Positions 51,735 to 63,529 are shown, counted from the first letter of the stretch. The stretch is 64,000 bases of DNA from Novosphingobium sp. EMRT-2 (GCF_005145025.1 NZ_CP039695.1:124001-188000); one strand, 5' to 3'. The notes: generated by a model not told the origin, from the letters alone. Made by a program: numbers and translations.

Positions 51735-54440
51735 ATGCCCGATCGTGATGGTTCCCGCTTGCAGACAGTGTCCCAGGATGATGGGACGATTCCAGCCGGC
51801 GTGCGCGATTTCGCGCGCACGCACCGCCGCCGGGATCGCCCCAGCCCGATGCAGGATGGCACCGCGATGTCGAACTTCCTGTTCGGCGTGGGGCGCGAAA
51901 ACAACCTGATCGCCAAGGAATGGCCGCAGATGGGCATTGCCATGCTCGGCGGCTTGGTGGCGCTCACGGGGCTGAACATGGTGGTGCCGCCGCTGGTGCC
52001 GACGGTGCTGGCGGGCATAGCGATCGTCGTGGCGTTCTGTTCCGTGTTCGCGGTGCGGCTGGAGCAGACCAAGCGGCTCTCCACCGGGCAGCGGATGAGC
52101 CTGATGGGGCTGGTGATCGGCCTGCCGATGATGCTCTACGGCTCCGCCATCGGCCTGCTGGCCATGGCCGGCCTGATGCCCTGGCTGCAATGTCTGGCGG
52201 TGCTGGTGACGATCTCGCTGCTGGCGAGCGTGACGGAATCGGGCAGGCTGGCGGGTGTGCTTGTCGCGCAGATCGCAATGTGGTCGGGCGTGACGTGCGT
52301 GGCCAGCCGTATGGGCGGCTTCACCACGCTGGCGATCGGCACCGTCATCACGGTCATCGCCTTCCTGCGCCAGCGCCAGATTGAGCAGCTTGCGCAGGAA
52401 CAGGCCGAAGAGGCCCAGCGGGTGCATGCCCGGGCGCAGGAGCTTCTCGCCGAATACGAGGAGACCGGGCAGGGCTGGTTCTGGGAAACCGACCGGCGCG
52501 GGCAACTGATCTATCTGTCCGCGACCGTGGCCGAAACGATCGGCCGCAAGGCGGAACATCTCCTCGGCAAGCCTTTCACCGATCTGTTCGACCTGTCCGA
52601 ACAGTCGGGCGACGGCGAGCGCACGCTCACCTTCCACCTTTCGGCGCGTTCCAGCTTCAGCGAACTCGCGGTGCGCGCGGCCTGCCGCGACGACGAGCGC
52701 TGGTGGTCGATCACCGGCCGCCCGACCTATGACACCTTCAACAACTTCCAGGGCTTTCGCGGTTCGGGCGCGGACCTGACCGAGAAGCGCCGGTCGCAGG
52801 AACACGCCTCGCGCCTGGCGCATTTCGATTCGCTCACGGGCCTGTCCAACCGCTTCCGCATCTCGCAGACGCTGGAGAAGATTCTCAACGCGCCGCAGGA
52901 GCAGCATCGGGAGTGCAGCGTGTTCCTGCTGGATCTCGACCGCTTCAAGCAGGTCAACGATACCATGGGGCACCCCGCCGGCGATGCGCTGCTCAAGCAG
53001 GTGGCGCAGCGACTGGAGCGCACGGTGGGTGCGATGGGGCGCGTCGGCCGCCTCGGCGGCGACGAATTCCAGGTCATCTTCCCGGGCAAGATCGATCGCG
53101 ACGAATTGGGGCATCTCGCCGCGCGGGTCATCGAGGCGCTTTCGCAGCCCTATTCGCTGGAAGGCAGCCGGGTCACCATCGGCGCGTCGATCGGCATCGC
53201 GCTGGCGCCCGACGACGGCGTGACCAGCGAGGCGCTGATCCGCAACGCCGACCTTGCGCTCTATGCGGCGAAGGACGGCGGGCGCGGTCGCTATCATTTC
53301 TACGCGGCCGACCTGCACAGCGACGCCGAGGAACGTCGCAAGATGGAGGACGAGCTGCGCGACGCCGTGGCGAATGGCGGGCTCGAACTCTATTACCAGC
53401 CGGTCGTGCAGACGGCGACCGAGAAGATCACCGGGTTCGAGGCGCTGCTGCGCTGGAACCATCCGCAGCACGGGTTCGTTTCGCCGGCCAAGTTCATCCC
53501 GATCGCCGAGGATACGGGCATGATCGCCGCGATCGGCGAATGGGCGCTGCGCACCGCCTGCAAGGATCTGGCGCGCTGGCCCGCGAACGTGCGCGTGGCG
53601 GTCAACGTTTCGGCTTTGCAGTTCGCCAACCCGGCGCTGCCCTCGATCGTCACGCAGGCGCTGGCCCACGCGCAGGTCGATCCGCAGCGGCTGGAACTCG
53701 AAATCACCGAAAGCGTGTTCATCAACGATGACGAGGGCACCGAACAGATGTTCCGTGCGCTGAAGGCTATCGGCGTGCGCATGGCGCTGGACGATTTTGG
53801 CACCGGCTATTCCTCGCTCGGCTACCTGAAGAAGGCGCCGTTCGACAAGATCAAGATCGACCAGAGCTTCGTGCGTGGCGCGACCCAGCCGGGCAGCATC
53901 AACGGCGCCATCATCGCCTCGATCGTCAGCCTGGCCGAAGCGCTGGGCATGGAAACCACGGCGGAAGGCGTCGAGACGTTCGACGAGCTGGATCTGGTGC
54001 GCGAACTAGGATGCAGCCATGTGCAGGGCTATATCTACGAGCGCCCGCTGTCCGCGCTGGATGCCGCGGCGCGCCTGTCCACCGGCCTGATCGCGGTAGC
54101 GCACGGCCCCCGGTCCGCCCGCGCGCCGCGCCAGGCCATGCTGCGCAAGGTGGTGCTGGAACACGGCGGCCATCGCTACAACGGCACGGTCCGCAACATC
54201 TCGCAGTCCGGCGCGCTGATCGAAGGGCTGTGGAACGTCCCGCCCGAGACGAGTTTCCGGTTCTATCTGTCGGAAACCTATGCCGTCACCGCGATCTGCA
54301 AGTGGAGCGAGGGCGAGCGCATGGGCGTGGAGTTCGCCGAGCCGCTGCACCTGGATGAAAACGGGCGGATCGCGGCGGTGGCGGTGAAGGCGGTGCCGGC
54401 CGTGCAGACCGAACCGGCGGGCCTGCGCAAGGTGGGATGA
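51735..54440 (+). CDS. Membrane GGDEF-EAL protein with PAS and PilZ domains
   Basis: Cyclic-di-GMP enzyme of about 901 residues. Four to five membrane helices occupy about 55-215, then a PAS-like domain (GWFWETDRRGQLIYLSA) to about 365. The GGDEF domain has RLGGDEF near 441; the inhibitory RxxD site before it is missing (RVGR). The EAL domain has FEALLRW near 568 and the metal motifs NVS, ELEITES, DDFGTGYSSL and EGVE. A C-terminal PilZ domain (NISQSGALIEG near 820) lacks a clear RxxxR, so c-di-GMP binding there is uncertain. Both catalytic motifs look active. ATG 51735 has GGAG close ahead; starts at 51849 or 51867 would shorten a basic leader. Confidence 0.9.
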   Translation: MPDRDGSRLQTVSQDDGTIPAGVRDFARTHRRRDRPSPMQDGTAMSNFLFGVGRENNLIAKEWPQMGIAMLGGLVALTGLNMVVPPLVPTVLAGIAIVVAFCSVFAVRLEQTKRLSTGQRMSLMGLVIGLPMMLYGSAIGLLAMAGLMPWLQCLAVLVTISLLASVTESGRLAGVLVAQIAMWSGVTCVASRMGGFTTLAIGTVITVIAFLRQRQIEQLAQEQAEEAQRVHARAQELLAEYEETGQGWFWETDRRGQLIYLSATVAETIGRKAEHLLGKPFTDLFDLSEQSGDGERTLTFHLSARSSFSELAVRAACRDDERWWSITGRPTYDTFNNFQGFRGSGADLTEKRRSQEHASRLAHFDSLTGLSNRFRISQTLEKILNAPQEQHRECSVFLLDLDRFKQVNDTMGHPAGDALLKQVAQRLERTVGAMGRVGRLGGDEFQVIFPGKIDRDELGHLAARVIEALSQPYSLEGSRVTIGASIGIALAPDDGVTSEALIRNADLALYAAKDGGRGRYHFYAADLHSDAEERRKMEDELRDAVANGGLELYYQPVVQTATEKITGFEALLRWNHPQHGFVSPAKFIPIAEDTGMIAAIGEWALRTACKDLARWPANVRVAVNVSALQFANPALPSIVTQALAHAQVDPQRLELEITESVFINDDEGTEQMFRALKAIGVRMALDDFGTGYSSLGYLKKAPFDKIKIDQSFVRGATQPGSINGAIIASIVSLAEALGMETTAEGVETFDELDLVRELGCSHVQGYIYERPLSALDAAARLSTGLIAVAHGPRSARAPRQAMLRKVVLEHGGHRYNGTVRNISQSGALIEGLWNVPPETSFRFYLSETYAVTAICKWSEGERMGVEFAEPLHLDENGRIAAVAVKAVPAVQTEPAGLRKVG

Positions 54441-54484
54441 CGAAGGTGGCTGACTTGTGCGCCCGCCGCTGCTAACGGCGGCGC

Positions 54485-56302
<1,818 letters not shown>

Positions 56303-56334
56303 GGGGCCGAAGGCAGCTCCGGCCCTCCGTTCCT

Positions 56335-58437
56335 TCAGAAGGCGTAGCGGATCGAGGCGCGCACCTGGCGCGGTTCGACCGGGTGGATGTGCCGGTCTTC
56401 CACGCCGTCCGCCGGTTCGCCTTGCAGCCGCGAGGCGTAGAAATAGGTGATGTCGGCGTCCTTCGCATCGAACAGGTTGAGCACATCCAGCCCCAGCTTG
56501 ATCCGGCCGCGCGTGTAATAGGCGCCGAGGTTCATCAGCGTGGTCGGATCGGAGCGCACACTGTCATCCTCGATCAACGGCGCCGCGCCGAAATGGCGCA
56601 ACCGCAGCGACGCGCTGAGGCCCTTGCCGAAATCCACCGCCGCGCCGGCTGAAATCACGTTGCTGACCGCGTTGGGAATGAACGTGGCGCCGGGCGCGAC
56701 GCCGTGGAACCGCGCGTGCGTGGCGGCGGCCGAGGCGTCGAGCGTCAGCCAGCCGGTCGGCCGCCAGAACAGGCTGCCTTCCACGCCATAGCGGCGCGTG
56801 GCATCGTTCGGTTCGGTCGTGCCGCCATCGCCCACGAACACCAGTTCGGAGCCGAGGCTCAGCCAGAACCCGACGAGCGAGGCGGTGAAGTGCGGGGTTT
56901 CCACGCGCGCGCCCAGTTCCGCGCCGCGCGCCTTGACCAGCACCTGCACGCGCTCGGCCGGATCGCCGGTTGCCGGATCGACGCGGATCGACGCTCCGCG
57001 CACGTCGTTGGAATGGAAGCTCTCGCCATAATTGGCGTAGAATTCGAGATGGTGCGCCGCGCGCCAGGCCAGCGCCACCTTGGGGCTGAGCAGCGCGTCC
57101 GATCCCTTGCCCGAATTGACCGGCAGCGTGCGGGCATCGATATCGTAGCCATAGACGTCGCCGCGCAGGCCCAGCGTCAAGCGCAGCCGGTCGGTCAGCG
57201 CGGCGGTGCCTTCGGCGAAGAGCGCGCCGGAATATTCATCGACCTTGTCCTGCCGCACGGTGCCGCTGCGCGCGCCGGCGATGGAACTGTAGAGGCCGAT
57301 CGTGCCGATGTGGTCCCAGCGCGCATCGCCGCCTACCGCGAACATGACGGGCACGCCGCCGAGCCGGACGGGCGCGAAATCGTGCCGCACCGAACCGCCG
57401 AACACGCCGCGCCGGTCGGCTTGCTGGAATTCGTCGCCGTTGACCGGATCGTTCAGGAAGTAGGTGAAATTCGAGGTCAGGCGGAAGTCGTAATAGAGCG
57501 CATACGCGTTGAGCTTCGTACCTCCCAAAGTGGCGTTGGCGGTCAACCCCAGCCGCGTGGTGCGCCCGCCCAGCGCCGGATCGATATTGCCCCAGCGGCT
57601 GACGAGGCCGCTGGCGATGGCGCGTTCGGGCACCTGGTCGGTAGCGTTCCAGGTGGCGTGATAGCCGTTGAAGGAGAGGCTCCAGCCATGGTCCTTCGTG
57701 CCCTGTGACAGCTTGACCAGCCCGTTCACCTTCTTGAGATCCTCGTTGAGATCCCAGGGACCGTTGGAGCGGGTGCCGTCGATCGCCACCAGCAGATCGC
57801 CATCGCCCACGCCCGCGCTGCCGGCGGCGAGGGCGCGGTAATAGCCGTACATGCCCACGGTCGCTTCGGCGATGGGACGGGCAAGGCGGCTGGCGGTGGT
57901 GAACTGCACGGTACCGGCGGCCGAGAAATCGCCCACGTCGGCGAAATAGGGGCCTTTGCGGTAGTCGATCCGCTCGACCAGTTCGGGGATCAGGAAGTTG
58001 AGGTCGAGATAGCCCTGTCCATGGCCGTGCGTGCGCATGTTCACCGGCACGCCATCGACGAAGCCCGCGAAATCGGTGCCGTGGTCCAGGTTGAAGCCGC
58101 GCAGGAAATACTGGTTGGCCTTGCCCGTGCCCGAATGCTGCGTGGCGATCACGCCGGGCACGTTCTCGACCAGTTCGCCCACGCGGCTCAGCGGCTTGTT
58201 CTCAAAGTCCTGGTAGCCGACCACGCCCTGCGATCCGGAGATCGCGGTGCCGATCTGCGGCAGCGCGCGGCCATAGACGACGATGTCGTCGCCGGGCGGC
58301 GGCGCTTCCTCGGCGGCAAGCGCGGCGTGCGTGCACGCCAGGCACAAGACCGCTGCAATAGCGGCCATGGTCGTTTCGGGAACACCGGTTTGCCCGGCTC
58401 GCATTGCTTTGCCCACTGCCCGCTCATTCCGTCCCAT
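56335..58437 (-). CDS. TonB-dependent outer-membrane receptor
   Basis: Receptor of about 700 residues. The signal sequence ends near ALAAEE (residue 43), followed by a TonB-box-like DDIVVYG. The plug has SRVGELVENVPGVIATQHSG, FLRGFNLDHGTDFAGFVDG (in part) and NFLIPELVERIDYRKGP; a 22-strand barrel follows, ending in RASIRYAF with terminal Phe. It imports a ligand that cannot be named, perhaps a metal chelate or an aromatic or sugar compound. The start is uncertain: GTG/ATG options at 58437, 58404 and 58368 all lack good ribosome-binding sites, and the longest is given. No TonB/ExbB genes or inner-membrane transporter are nearby. Confidence 0.9.
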   Translation of the reverse strand: MGRNERAVGKAMRAGQTGVPETTMAAIAAVLCLACTHAALAAEEAPPPGDDIVVYGRALPQIGTAISGSQGVVGYQDFENKPLSRVGELVENVPGVIATQHSGTGKANQYFLRGFNLDHGTDFAGFVDGVPVNMRTHGHGQGYLDLNFLIPELVERIDYRKGPYFADVGDFSAAGTVQFTTASRLARPIAEATVGMYGYYRALAAGSAGVGDGDLLVAIDGTRSNGPWDLNEDLKKVNGLVKLSQGTKDHGWSLSFNGYHATWNATDQVPERAIASGLVSRWGNIDPALGGRTTRLGLTANATLGGTKLNAYALYYDFRLTSNFTYFLNDPVNGDEFQQADRRGVFGGSVRHDFAPVRLGGVPVMFAVGGDARWDHIGTIGLYSSIAGARSGTVRQDKVDEYSGALFAEGTAALTDRLRLTLGLRGDVYGYDIDARTLPVNSGKGSDALLSPKVALAWRAAHHLEFYANYGESFHSNDVRGASIRVDPATGDPAERVQVLVKARGAELGARVETPHFTASLVGFWLSLGSELVFVGDGGTTEPNDATRRYGVEGSLFWRPTGWLTLDASAAATHARFHGVAPGATFIPNAVSNVISAGAAVDFGKGLSASLRLRHFGAAPLIEDDSVRSDPTTLMNLGAYYTRGRIKLGLDVLNLFDAKDADITYFYASRLQGEPADGVEDRHIHPVEPRQVRASIRYAF

Positions 58438-58608
58438 TGTATGCAGAACTTAAAAATACTTCATACTATCGGGTGTTACAACCATTATGCGTTTCTTCCA
58501 CCTCTCGCCACGATCCCGCAATTTCGCGCTGTTCGTGCCGTGGTTCGGCGCTAGGATAAATGCCGCACCGCACAGCACCACGCGGACCGTGACCGAAAGA
58601 GGAGACGC

Positions 58609-59256
58609 ATGGCCATTCCCGATGACATCTTTACCGAACCCGAGGACGTCGATCCTGACGCGCTGGCCAATCTGGGTCCGTTGCGCCATCTGGCCGGCAT
58701 CTGGGAAGGGCGCGGTGGCATCGACATCGCGCCGAAGGCCGACGGTCCAGAACGGCGCGCCTATTACGAGCGGATCGAGATGCAGCCGATCGATCCGCAG
58801 GCCAATGGCCCCCAGCTGCTCTACGGGCTGCGCTATCACCAGCACATCAACACGGTGGAGGAGGACATCACCTTCCACGACCAGGTGGGGTTCTGGCTGT
58901 GGGAGCCGGCGACAGGCCTGATCATGCAGACGCTGGCCATCCCGCGCGGGCAGATCGCCATGGCTTCGGGCCACGCCGGAAAGGACGATACACGCCTTTC
59001 GCTCTCCGCCGAACGGGGCAGGACCGACTACGGCATCTGTTCGACGACCTTTCTGGAAGAGGCGTTCCGCACCGATCGTTACCAGATCGACGTGACCTTC
59101 AACGCCGACGGATCATGGAGCTACGTCAGCGACACCACGCTGGTGGTACGCGGCAAGGAGCCGTTCGCGCACCGCGACCGCAACAAGCTGGTCAAGGTGG
59201 GCGAGGCCGATCTCAACCCGTGGCTGAGCATCATCCGGGGTGGCGCAAAGCCATGA
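58609..59256 (+). CDS. Heme-binding beta-barrel-like (THAP4/nitrobindin-type) protein
   Basis: Cytosolic protein of 215 residues. LRHLAGIWEGRGG near residue 28 matches the GxWxGxG-type opening of the nitrobindin/FABP-like heme-binding barrel. Strands follow through GFWLWEPATGLIMQTLAIPRGQ and WSYVSDTTLVVRG, and a basic end. Nitrobindins bind heme and react with NO or peroxynitrite; the call here is by pattern and the heme ligand is not certain. GAGGAGA precedes ATG 58609. It lies 41 bases before the zinc alcohol dehydrogenase gene and may form an operon with it. Confidence 0.78.
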   Translation: MAIPDDIFTEPEDVDPDALANLGPLRHLAGIWEGRGGIDIAPKADGPERRAYYERIEMQPIDPQANGPQLLYGLRYHQHINTVEEDITFHDQVGFWLWEPATGLIMQTLAIPRGQIAMASGHAGKDDTRLSLSAERGRTDYGICSTTFLEEAFRTDRYQIDVTFNADGSWSYVSDTTLVVRGKEPFAHRDRNKLVKVGEADLNPWLSIIRGGAKP

Positions 59257-59297
59257 CAGGCGAAGCCGGATAAGCGGAAACGGATAACGGAGGGGAT

Positions 59298-60416
59298 ATG
59301 ACCGTATCGGCGAAAGTAGCCGTCTGCCGGGGCAAGGACACCCCGTTCACGATTGAGGACGCCACGCTGGACGCGCTGCGGCCCGACGAACTGCGCGTGA
59401 GGATCGTGGCCTGCGGCGTGTGCCACACCGATCTGGCGGTGCGCGACGGGCAACTGCCCGTGCCGCTGCCGATCGTGCTGGGCCACGAAGGGGCTGGTAT
59501 CGTCGAGGCCGTTGGCAGCGCGGTCACCGCCGCAAAACCGGGCGACCGAGTGCTGATGAGCTTCAACAGCTGCGGCGATTGCCCCAGTTGCGCGATCGAG
59601 GCGCCGACCTATTGCTACAACTTCTTCCCGCACAACTGGTCCGGCACGCGGGCGGACGGTTCGCCGACGCTCTTTCGCGATGGTGCGCCGCTCCACGCCA
59701 ATTTCTTTGGTCAGTCGAGCTTCGCCACCCATGCCATCGCGCACCAGCGCAACGTGGTGGTCGTGCCCGAAAGCGCCGCCGCGATCCCGCTGGAACGGCT
59801 GGCGCCGCTGGGCTGCGGGCTGATGACCGGCGCGGGCGCGGTGCTGCGCAGCATGAAGGTGCGCGCCGGGATGCCGGTCGCGGTGTTCGGCACAGGCACG
59901 GTCGGCATCGCCGCGATCATGGCGGCGCGGATTGCCGGGGCCGATCCGATCTTCGCGGTCGACATCAACGACGAACGCCTGGCGCTCGCCCGCGAACTGG
60001 GCGCGACGCACACGGTGAATGCGCGCGAGGATGTGGCCGTCGCGATCCGCGCGGTCTGCCCGACCGGGCTTGGCTATGCCCTCGACACGACCGGCATCGC
60101 CCGCGTGATCGAAGGGGCGTTCGACCTGCTGGCGCCCAAGGGCAAGCTGGCGATGGTCGGCGCGTCGGGGCCTGAGGCCATGCTGGCCTTCAACGAAACG
60201 GCGTTCATGGGGCAGGGGCGCACCGTGATGGGCGTGCTGGGCGGCGACAGCGACATCGGTCCGTTCCTGCGCGAACTGATCGACCTTCATGTCGCAGGGC
60301 GTTTCCCGTTCGATCGCCTGATCGGCTATTTCGATTTCGACGCCATCGACGCGGCGGTGCACGCCAGTGAGACCGGCAGCGTGGTCAAGCCGGTGCTGCG
60401 CATTACGCCCGAATAG
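59298..60416 (+). CDS. Zinc-dependent NAD(P) alcohol dehydrogenase (aryl-alcohol type)
   Basis: Medium-chain dehydrogenase of 372 residues. Catalytic zinc ligands are in CGVCHTDL near residue 40, GHEGAGIVEAVG near 65 and LGCGLMTGAG near 173. The structural zinc site CGDCPSC plus a Cys eight residues on (TYC) is complete near 95-110. The cofactor loop is VFGTGTVGIAAIMAARI. The layout fits the group containing benzyl- or aryl-alcohol dehydrogenases, so oxidation of an aromatic or long-chain alcohol is likely. GGAGGGG precedes ATG 59298. LysR follows ten bases on. Confidence 0.92.
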   Translation: MTVSAKVAVCRGKDTPFTIEDATLDALRPDELRVRIVACGVCHTDLAVRDGQLPVPLPIVLGHEGAGIVEAVGSAVTAAKPGDRVLMSFNSCGDCPSCAIEAPTYCYNFFPHNWSGTRADGSPTLFRDGAPLHANFFGQSSFATHAIAHQRNVVVVPESAAAIPLERLAPLGCGLMTGAGAVLRSMKVRAGMPVAVFGTGTVGIAAIMAARIAGADPIFAVDINDERLALARELGATHTVNAREDVAVAIRAVCPTGLGYALDTTGIARVIEGAFDLLAPKGKLAMVGASGPEAMLAFNETAFMGQGRTVMGVLGGDSDIGPFLRELIDLHVAGRFPFDRLIGYFDFDAIDAAVHASETGSVVKPVLRITPE

Positions 60417-60426
60417 CGGCCTCTGC

Positions 60427-61305
60427 ATGACGCTCGAACAGTTGCGCATTTTCGTGGCCGTGGCCGAAGCGCTCAACATGCGCGCGGCGGCGGAGCGCCT
60501 GCACCTGACGCAGCCCGCCGTCAGCGCCGCCATCGCCGCGCTGGAGGAACGCCACGCCACGCGCCTGTTCGATCGCGTGGGGCGCGGGCTGGAACTGAAC
60601 GACGCGGGCCGCGCCTTCCTGCCCGAAGCGCGCGCGGTGCTGGCGCAGGCGGCCGACGCGTTGGGCGTGCTGGACGATCTGGCGGGGCTGAAGCGGGGCG
60701 ACTTGCGCATCGCCGCCAGCCAGACGGTCGCGACGTACTGGTTGCCGCGCCGCATGGCCGCCTTCGCGGCCGCCTACCCCGGCGTTACGCTGCATCTCGA
60801 AGTCGGCAACACTGCGCAGGCGGTGGCGGCGCTGTTGGCGGGCGAAGCGGATCTCGGTTTCGTCGAGGGCGAGGTCGATGCGGAATTGCTGTCCGTCGAG
60901 CGGATCGGTGGTGATCGCCTGGCGCTCTATGCTGCGCCCGAACACCCGCTCGCCGGCCGCCCGCTCGGGCGCGAGGACATCGCGGCCGCGTGCTGGGTGC
61001 TGCGCGAGCAGGGATCGGGCACGCGCAACCACCTGGAGCACAGCTTGCACGCGCGGTTCGGCCTGACGATGGCCGATCTCGACGTGCGGCTGGAGCTTCC
61101 TTCCAACGGCGCGGTGCTGGAAGCGCTGGGCGCGGGCGGATTGGTGACGGCAGTATCCGATCTGGCCGCCGGGCCACGCGTGGCGGCGGGCCTTGTCCGC
61201 GAACTCGATTGCGCGCTGGTCGAGCGCGATTTCCTGCTGCTGCGGCATCGCGCACGGCGCGTCAGCCGCGCGGCACAAGCATTCCTTGATACGGCACGGA
61301 ATTGA
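60427..61305 (+). CDS. LysR family transcriptional regulator
   Basis: Regulator of 292 residues. The winged helix-turn-helix is MTLEQLRIFVAVAEALNMRAAAERLHLTQPAVSAAI (cited in part: HLTQPAVSAAI), followed by a linker helix and a LysR substrate-binding domain (GDLRIAASQTVATYWLP, EADLGFVEGEV, REQGSGTRNHLEH). RxxGSGTR-type segments occur in CysB/CbbR-like regulators. It follows the alcohol dehydrogenase gene in the same direction, which is not the usual divergent LysR layout, so autoregulation of the unit is possible. The effector is unknown. Confidence 0.92.
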   Translation: MTLEQLRIFVAVAEALNMRAAAERLHLTQPAVSAAIAALEERHATRLFDRVGRGLELNDAGRAFLPEARAVLAQAADALGVLDDLAGLKRGDLRIAASQTVATYWLPRRMAAFAAAYPGVTLHLEVGNTAQAVAALLAGEADLGFVEGEVDAELLSVERIGGDRLALYAAPEHPLAGRPLGREDIAAACWVLREQGSGTRNHLEHSLHARFGLTMADLDVRLELPSNGAVLEALGAGGLVTAVSDLAAGPRVAAGLVRELDCALVERDFLLLRHRARRVSRAAQAFLDTARN

Positions 61306-61467
61306 TCCGTCGGCAAAACGCCGGGTGCCTGCGGCTTGAAATACGCGGTTTTGATTGACTTTCGTGCCCGGCCACCTACCGCGCGCTTTCATACCCAGTT
61401 CATCCGGCGGATCGTTAGAGCACGTCGCCCGCGGACTGCTCCCAATCCAGCCGAGAAGCCCTGTTCC

Positions 61468-63264
61468 ATGCCGTTTTCGACCCTTCCTGAATCCGTTGCC
61501 GCCGCGCTTGCCGAGCGCGGCTATCAGGCACCTACGCCCGTGCAGGCCGCCGTACTGGAGCCGGAGGCCGAGGGCCGCGACCTGCTCGTTTCCGCGCAGA
61601 CCGGCTCAGGCAAGACGGTGGCGTTCGGCGTGGCCATGGCGGCGGACCTGCTGGCGGCCTGCTCCGTTCCCGATGGCAACAAGGCGCCGCGTGCGCTGGT
61701 GATCGCGCCCACGCGCGAGCTGGCGTTGCAGGTCAGCAAGGAACTTGCCTGGCTGTTCGGCAAGGCAGGCCTGCGCATCGTCACCTGCGTCGGCGGGATG
61801 GACCCGGTGCGCGAACGGCGCGCGCTGTTCCAGGGCTCGGACATCGTCGTCGGCACGCCCGGCCGCCTGCGCGATCATCTGGAGCGCGGCGCGCTCGACC
61901 TCTCTGCCGCCGCCTTCGCGGTGCTCGACGAGGCGGACGAGATGCTCGACATGGGCTTCCGCGACGATCTCGAGGAACTGCTAGACGCGACGCCCGAAGG
62001 CCGCCGCACTTTCCTGTTTTCCGCCACCATGCCCAAGCCGATCCAGGCGCTGGCCAAGCGCTACCAGCGCGATGCCTTGCGCGTCTCGACGATCGACGAA
62101 CGGCAGGGCCATGGCGACATCGCCTACGAGGTGGTGACCGTTTCGCCGGCCGACATCGAGCACGCCGTCATCAACCTGCTGCGCTTCCATGAAGCGGAAA
62201 CGGCGATGCTTTTTTGCGCCACGCGCGACAACGTGCGGCATCTTCACGCGACGCTGGTCGAACGTGGCTTCGCCGCCGTGGCGCTTTCGGGCGAGCACAG
62301 CCAGAACGAGCGCAACCATGCACTTCAGGCGCTGCGCGATGGCCGCGCACGTGTCTGCGTGGCGACCGACGTGGCCGCGCGGGGCATCGATGTCGCCACG
62401 CTCAGCCTGGTGATCCACGTGGAGGTGCCGCGCGATGCCGAAGTGCTGCAGCACCGTTCCGGCCGCACCGGCCGCGCCGGGCGCAAGGGTACCGCCGTGC
62501 TGATCGTGCCCTATCCGCGCCGCCGCCGGGTGGAAGGCATGTTGCGCGCCGCGCGCATTTCCGCCGACTGGATCGCGGTGCCCGATGCCGAGGTGATCCG
62601 CCAGCGTGATCGTGAGCGCCTACTCGAAATTCTCACGCAACCGGTGGAAGCGAGCGAGGCCGATCTCGCGCTGGCCGGTGAACTGCTGTCCCGCCGCGAC
62701 GCGATCGAGATTGCCGCCGCGCTGGTGCAGGCGCACCGCAAGGCGATGCCCGAGCCCGAGGAGCTGATCGACATCTCCACGCGCGAAGGGAAGCCGGAGC
62801 GGGGCAAGGAGCATCACCGCGAAGGCTTCGACGATATCGTATGGTTCCGCATGGATATCGGCCGCCGCCAGAATGCCGATCCGCGTTGGATCCTGCCGCT
62901 GCTGTGTCGCCGCGGGCACATCACCCGCAACGAGGTGGGCGCGATCCGCATCGCCGCCAACGAGACCTGGTTCCAGATTCCCCGTGCCCTGGAAGCGCGC
63001 TTCGTCGCGGCGGTGAAGCGCACCGCGCGCGAGGACGCCGGGGACGAAGGCGGCGTGACGATCGAGCTGGCGGCCGAGCCGCCCCGCGATACCGCGCGGC
63101 GCAACGCGCGCCAGCAGCGGGGTAGCCCCAACGACGGCCCCAACGACCGGCCTCGCCCCAACGGTCCGCGTGGCCATCACGGCGCGCCCAAGCCGCATCG
63201 CCCGAGTGGCCCCGGCTCCGAAAAGCGCCCGCACCGGAAGGGCAAGCCGGCGCACGCGCGTTAG
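61468..63264 (+). CDS. DEAD-box RNA helicase with DbpA-like C-terminal domain
   Basis: RNA helicase of 598 residues (DeaD/CsdA group). Q motif RGYQAPTPVQ is near residue 17, Walker A SAQTGSGKT near 45, DEAD in VLDEADEMLDMG near 155, FSATMP near 187, and HRSGRTGRAG near 330. The C-terminal third has an RNA-binding DbpA-like domain (WILPLLCRRGHITRNEVGAIRI, in part, ETWFQIP) and a disordered Arg/Pro/Asn/Gly tail. It helps unfold structured RNA in cold or ribosome assembly. ATG 61468 gives MPFSTLPESV; upstream open frame to 61336 is not conserved-looking. It is the second DEAD-box gene in the window and is not a copy of the first. Confidence 0.95.
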   Translation: MPFSTLPESVAAALAERGYQAPTPVQAAVLEPEAEGRDLLVSAQTGSGKTVAFGVAMAADLLAACSVPDGNKAPRALVIAPTRELALQVSKELAWLFGKAGLRIVTCVGGMDPVRERRALFQGSDIVVGTPGRLRDHLERGALDLSAAAFAVLDEADEMLDMGFRDDLEELLDATPEGRRTFLFSATMPKPIQALAKRYQRDALRVSTIDERQGHGDIAYEVVTVSPADIEHAVINLLRFHEAETAMLFCATRDNVRHLHATLVERGFAAVALSGEHSQNERNHALQALRDGRARVCVATDVAARGIDVATLSLVIHVEVPRDAEVLQHRSGRTGRAGRKGTAVLIVPYPRRRRVEGMLRAARISADWIAVPDAEVIRQRDRERLLEILTQPVEASEADLALAGELLSRRDAIEIAAALVQAHRKAMPEPEELIDISTREGKPERGKEHHREGFDDIVWFRMDIGRRQNADPRWILPLLCRRGHITRNEVGAIRIAANETWFQIPRALEARFVAAVKRTAREDAGDEGGVTIELAAEPPRDTARRNARQQRGSPNDGPNDRPRPNGPRGHHGAPKPHRPSGPGSEKRPHRKGKPAHAR

Positions 63265-63287
63265 GATAGCGCGCGCGGTCTGTGTCC

Positions 63288-63419
63288 TCAGCCCGGCGTG
63301 ACCAGCGGCGCCAGCGCGATGACCGCGCCGGTCAGGGCAATCAGCCCGCCAATGGCAAGCTGCGCGGGGGGCACGATCTGCCGCACGGGCAAGGCGATGG
63401 CGTTTTCGATCTGTTTCAT
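63288..63419 (-). CDS. Possible small membrane protein
   Basis: Frame of 43 residues beginning MKQIENAIALPVRQIVPP and followed by one hydrophobic helix (AIGGLIALTGAVIALAPL). It lies between the convergent helicase gene and the carotenoid oxygenase remnant, in the orientation of the latter. The residue pattern looks like a genuine single-pass peptide, but no ribosome-binding site is evident before ATG 63419. Treat as tentative. Confidence 0.4.
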   Translation of the reverse strand: MKQIENAIALPVRQIVPPAQLAIGGLIALTGAVIALAPLVTPG

Positions 63420-63529
63420 GCGTTCATGATGGGGGCGGCCGCTGCGAAAGTCTCGCGGATTTCCCCGATCACTGTGATCCACGATGTTGCTGGCGCTTTT
63501 ACGAGGCGAAATCTCCGCGTGTGGTGATG

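Noticed and set aside
51708..53669. Long minus-strand open frame (about 653 codons) opposite the GGDEF-EAL gene
   Set aside because: Antisense shadow of a gene with clear catalytic motifs; its product has no recognisable domain and an Arg/His-rich composition.
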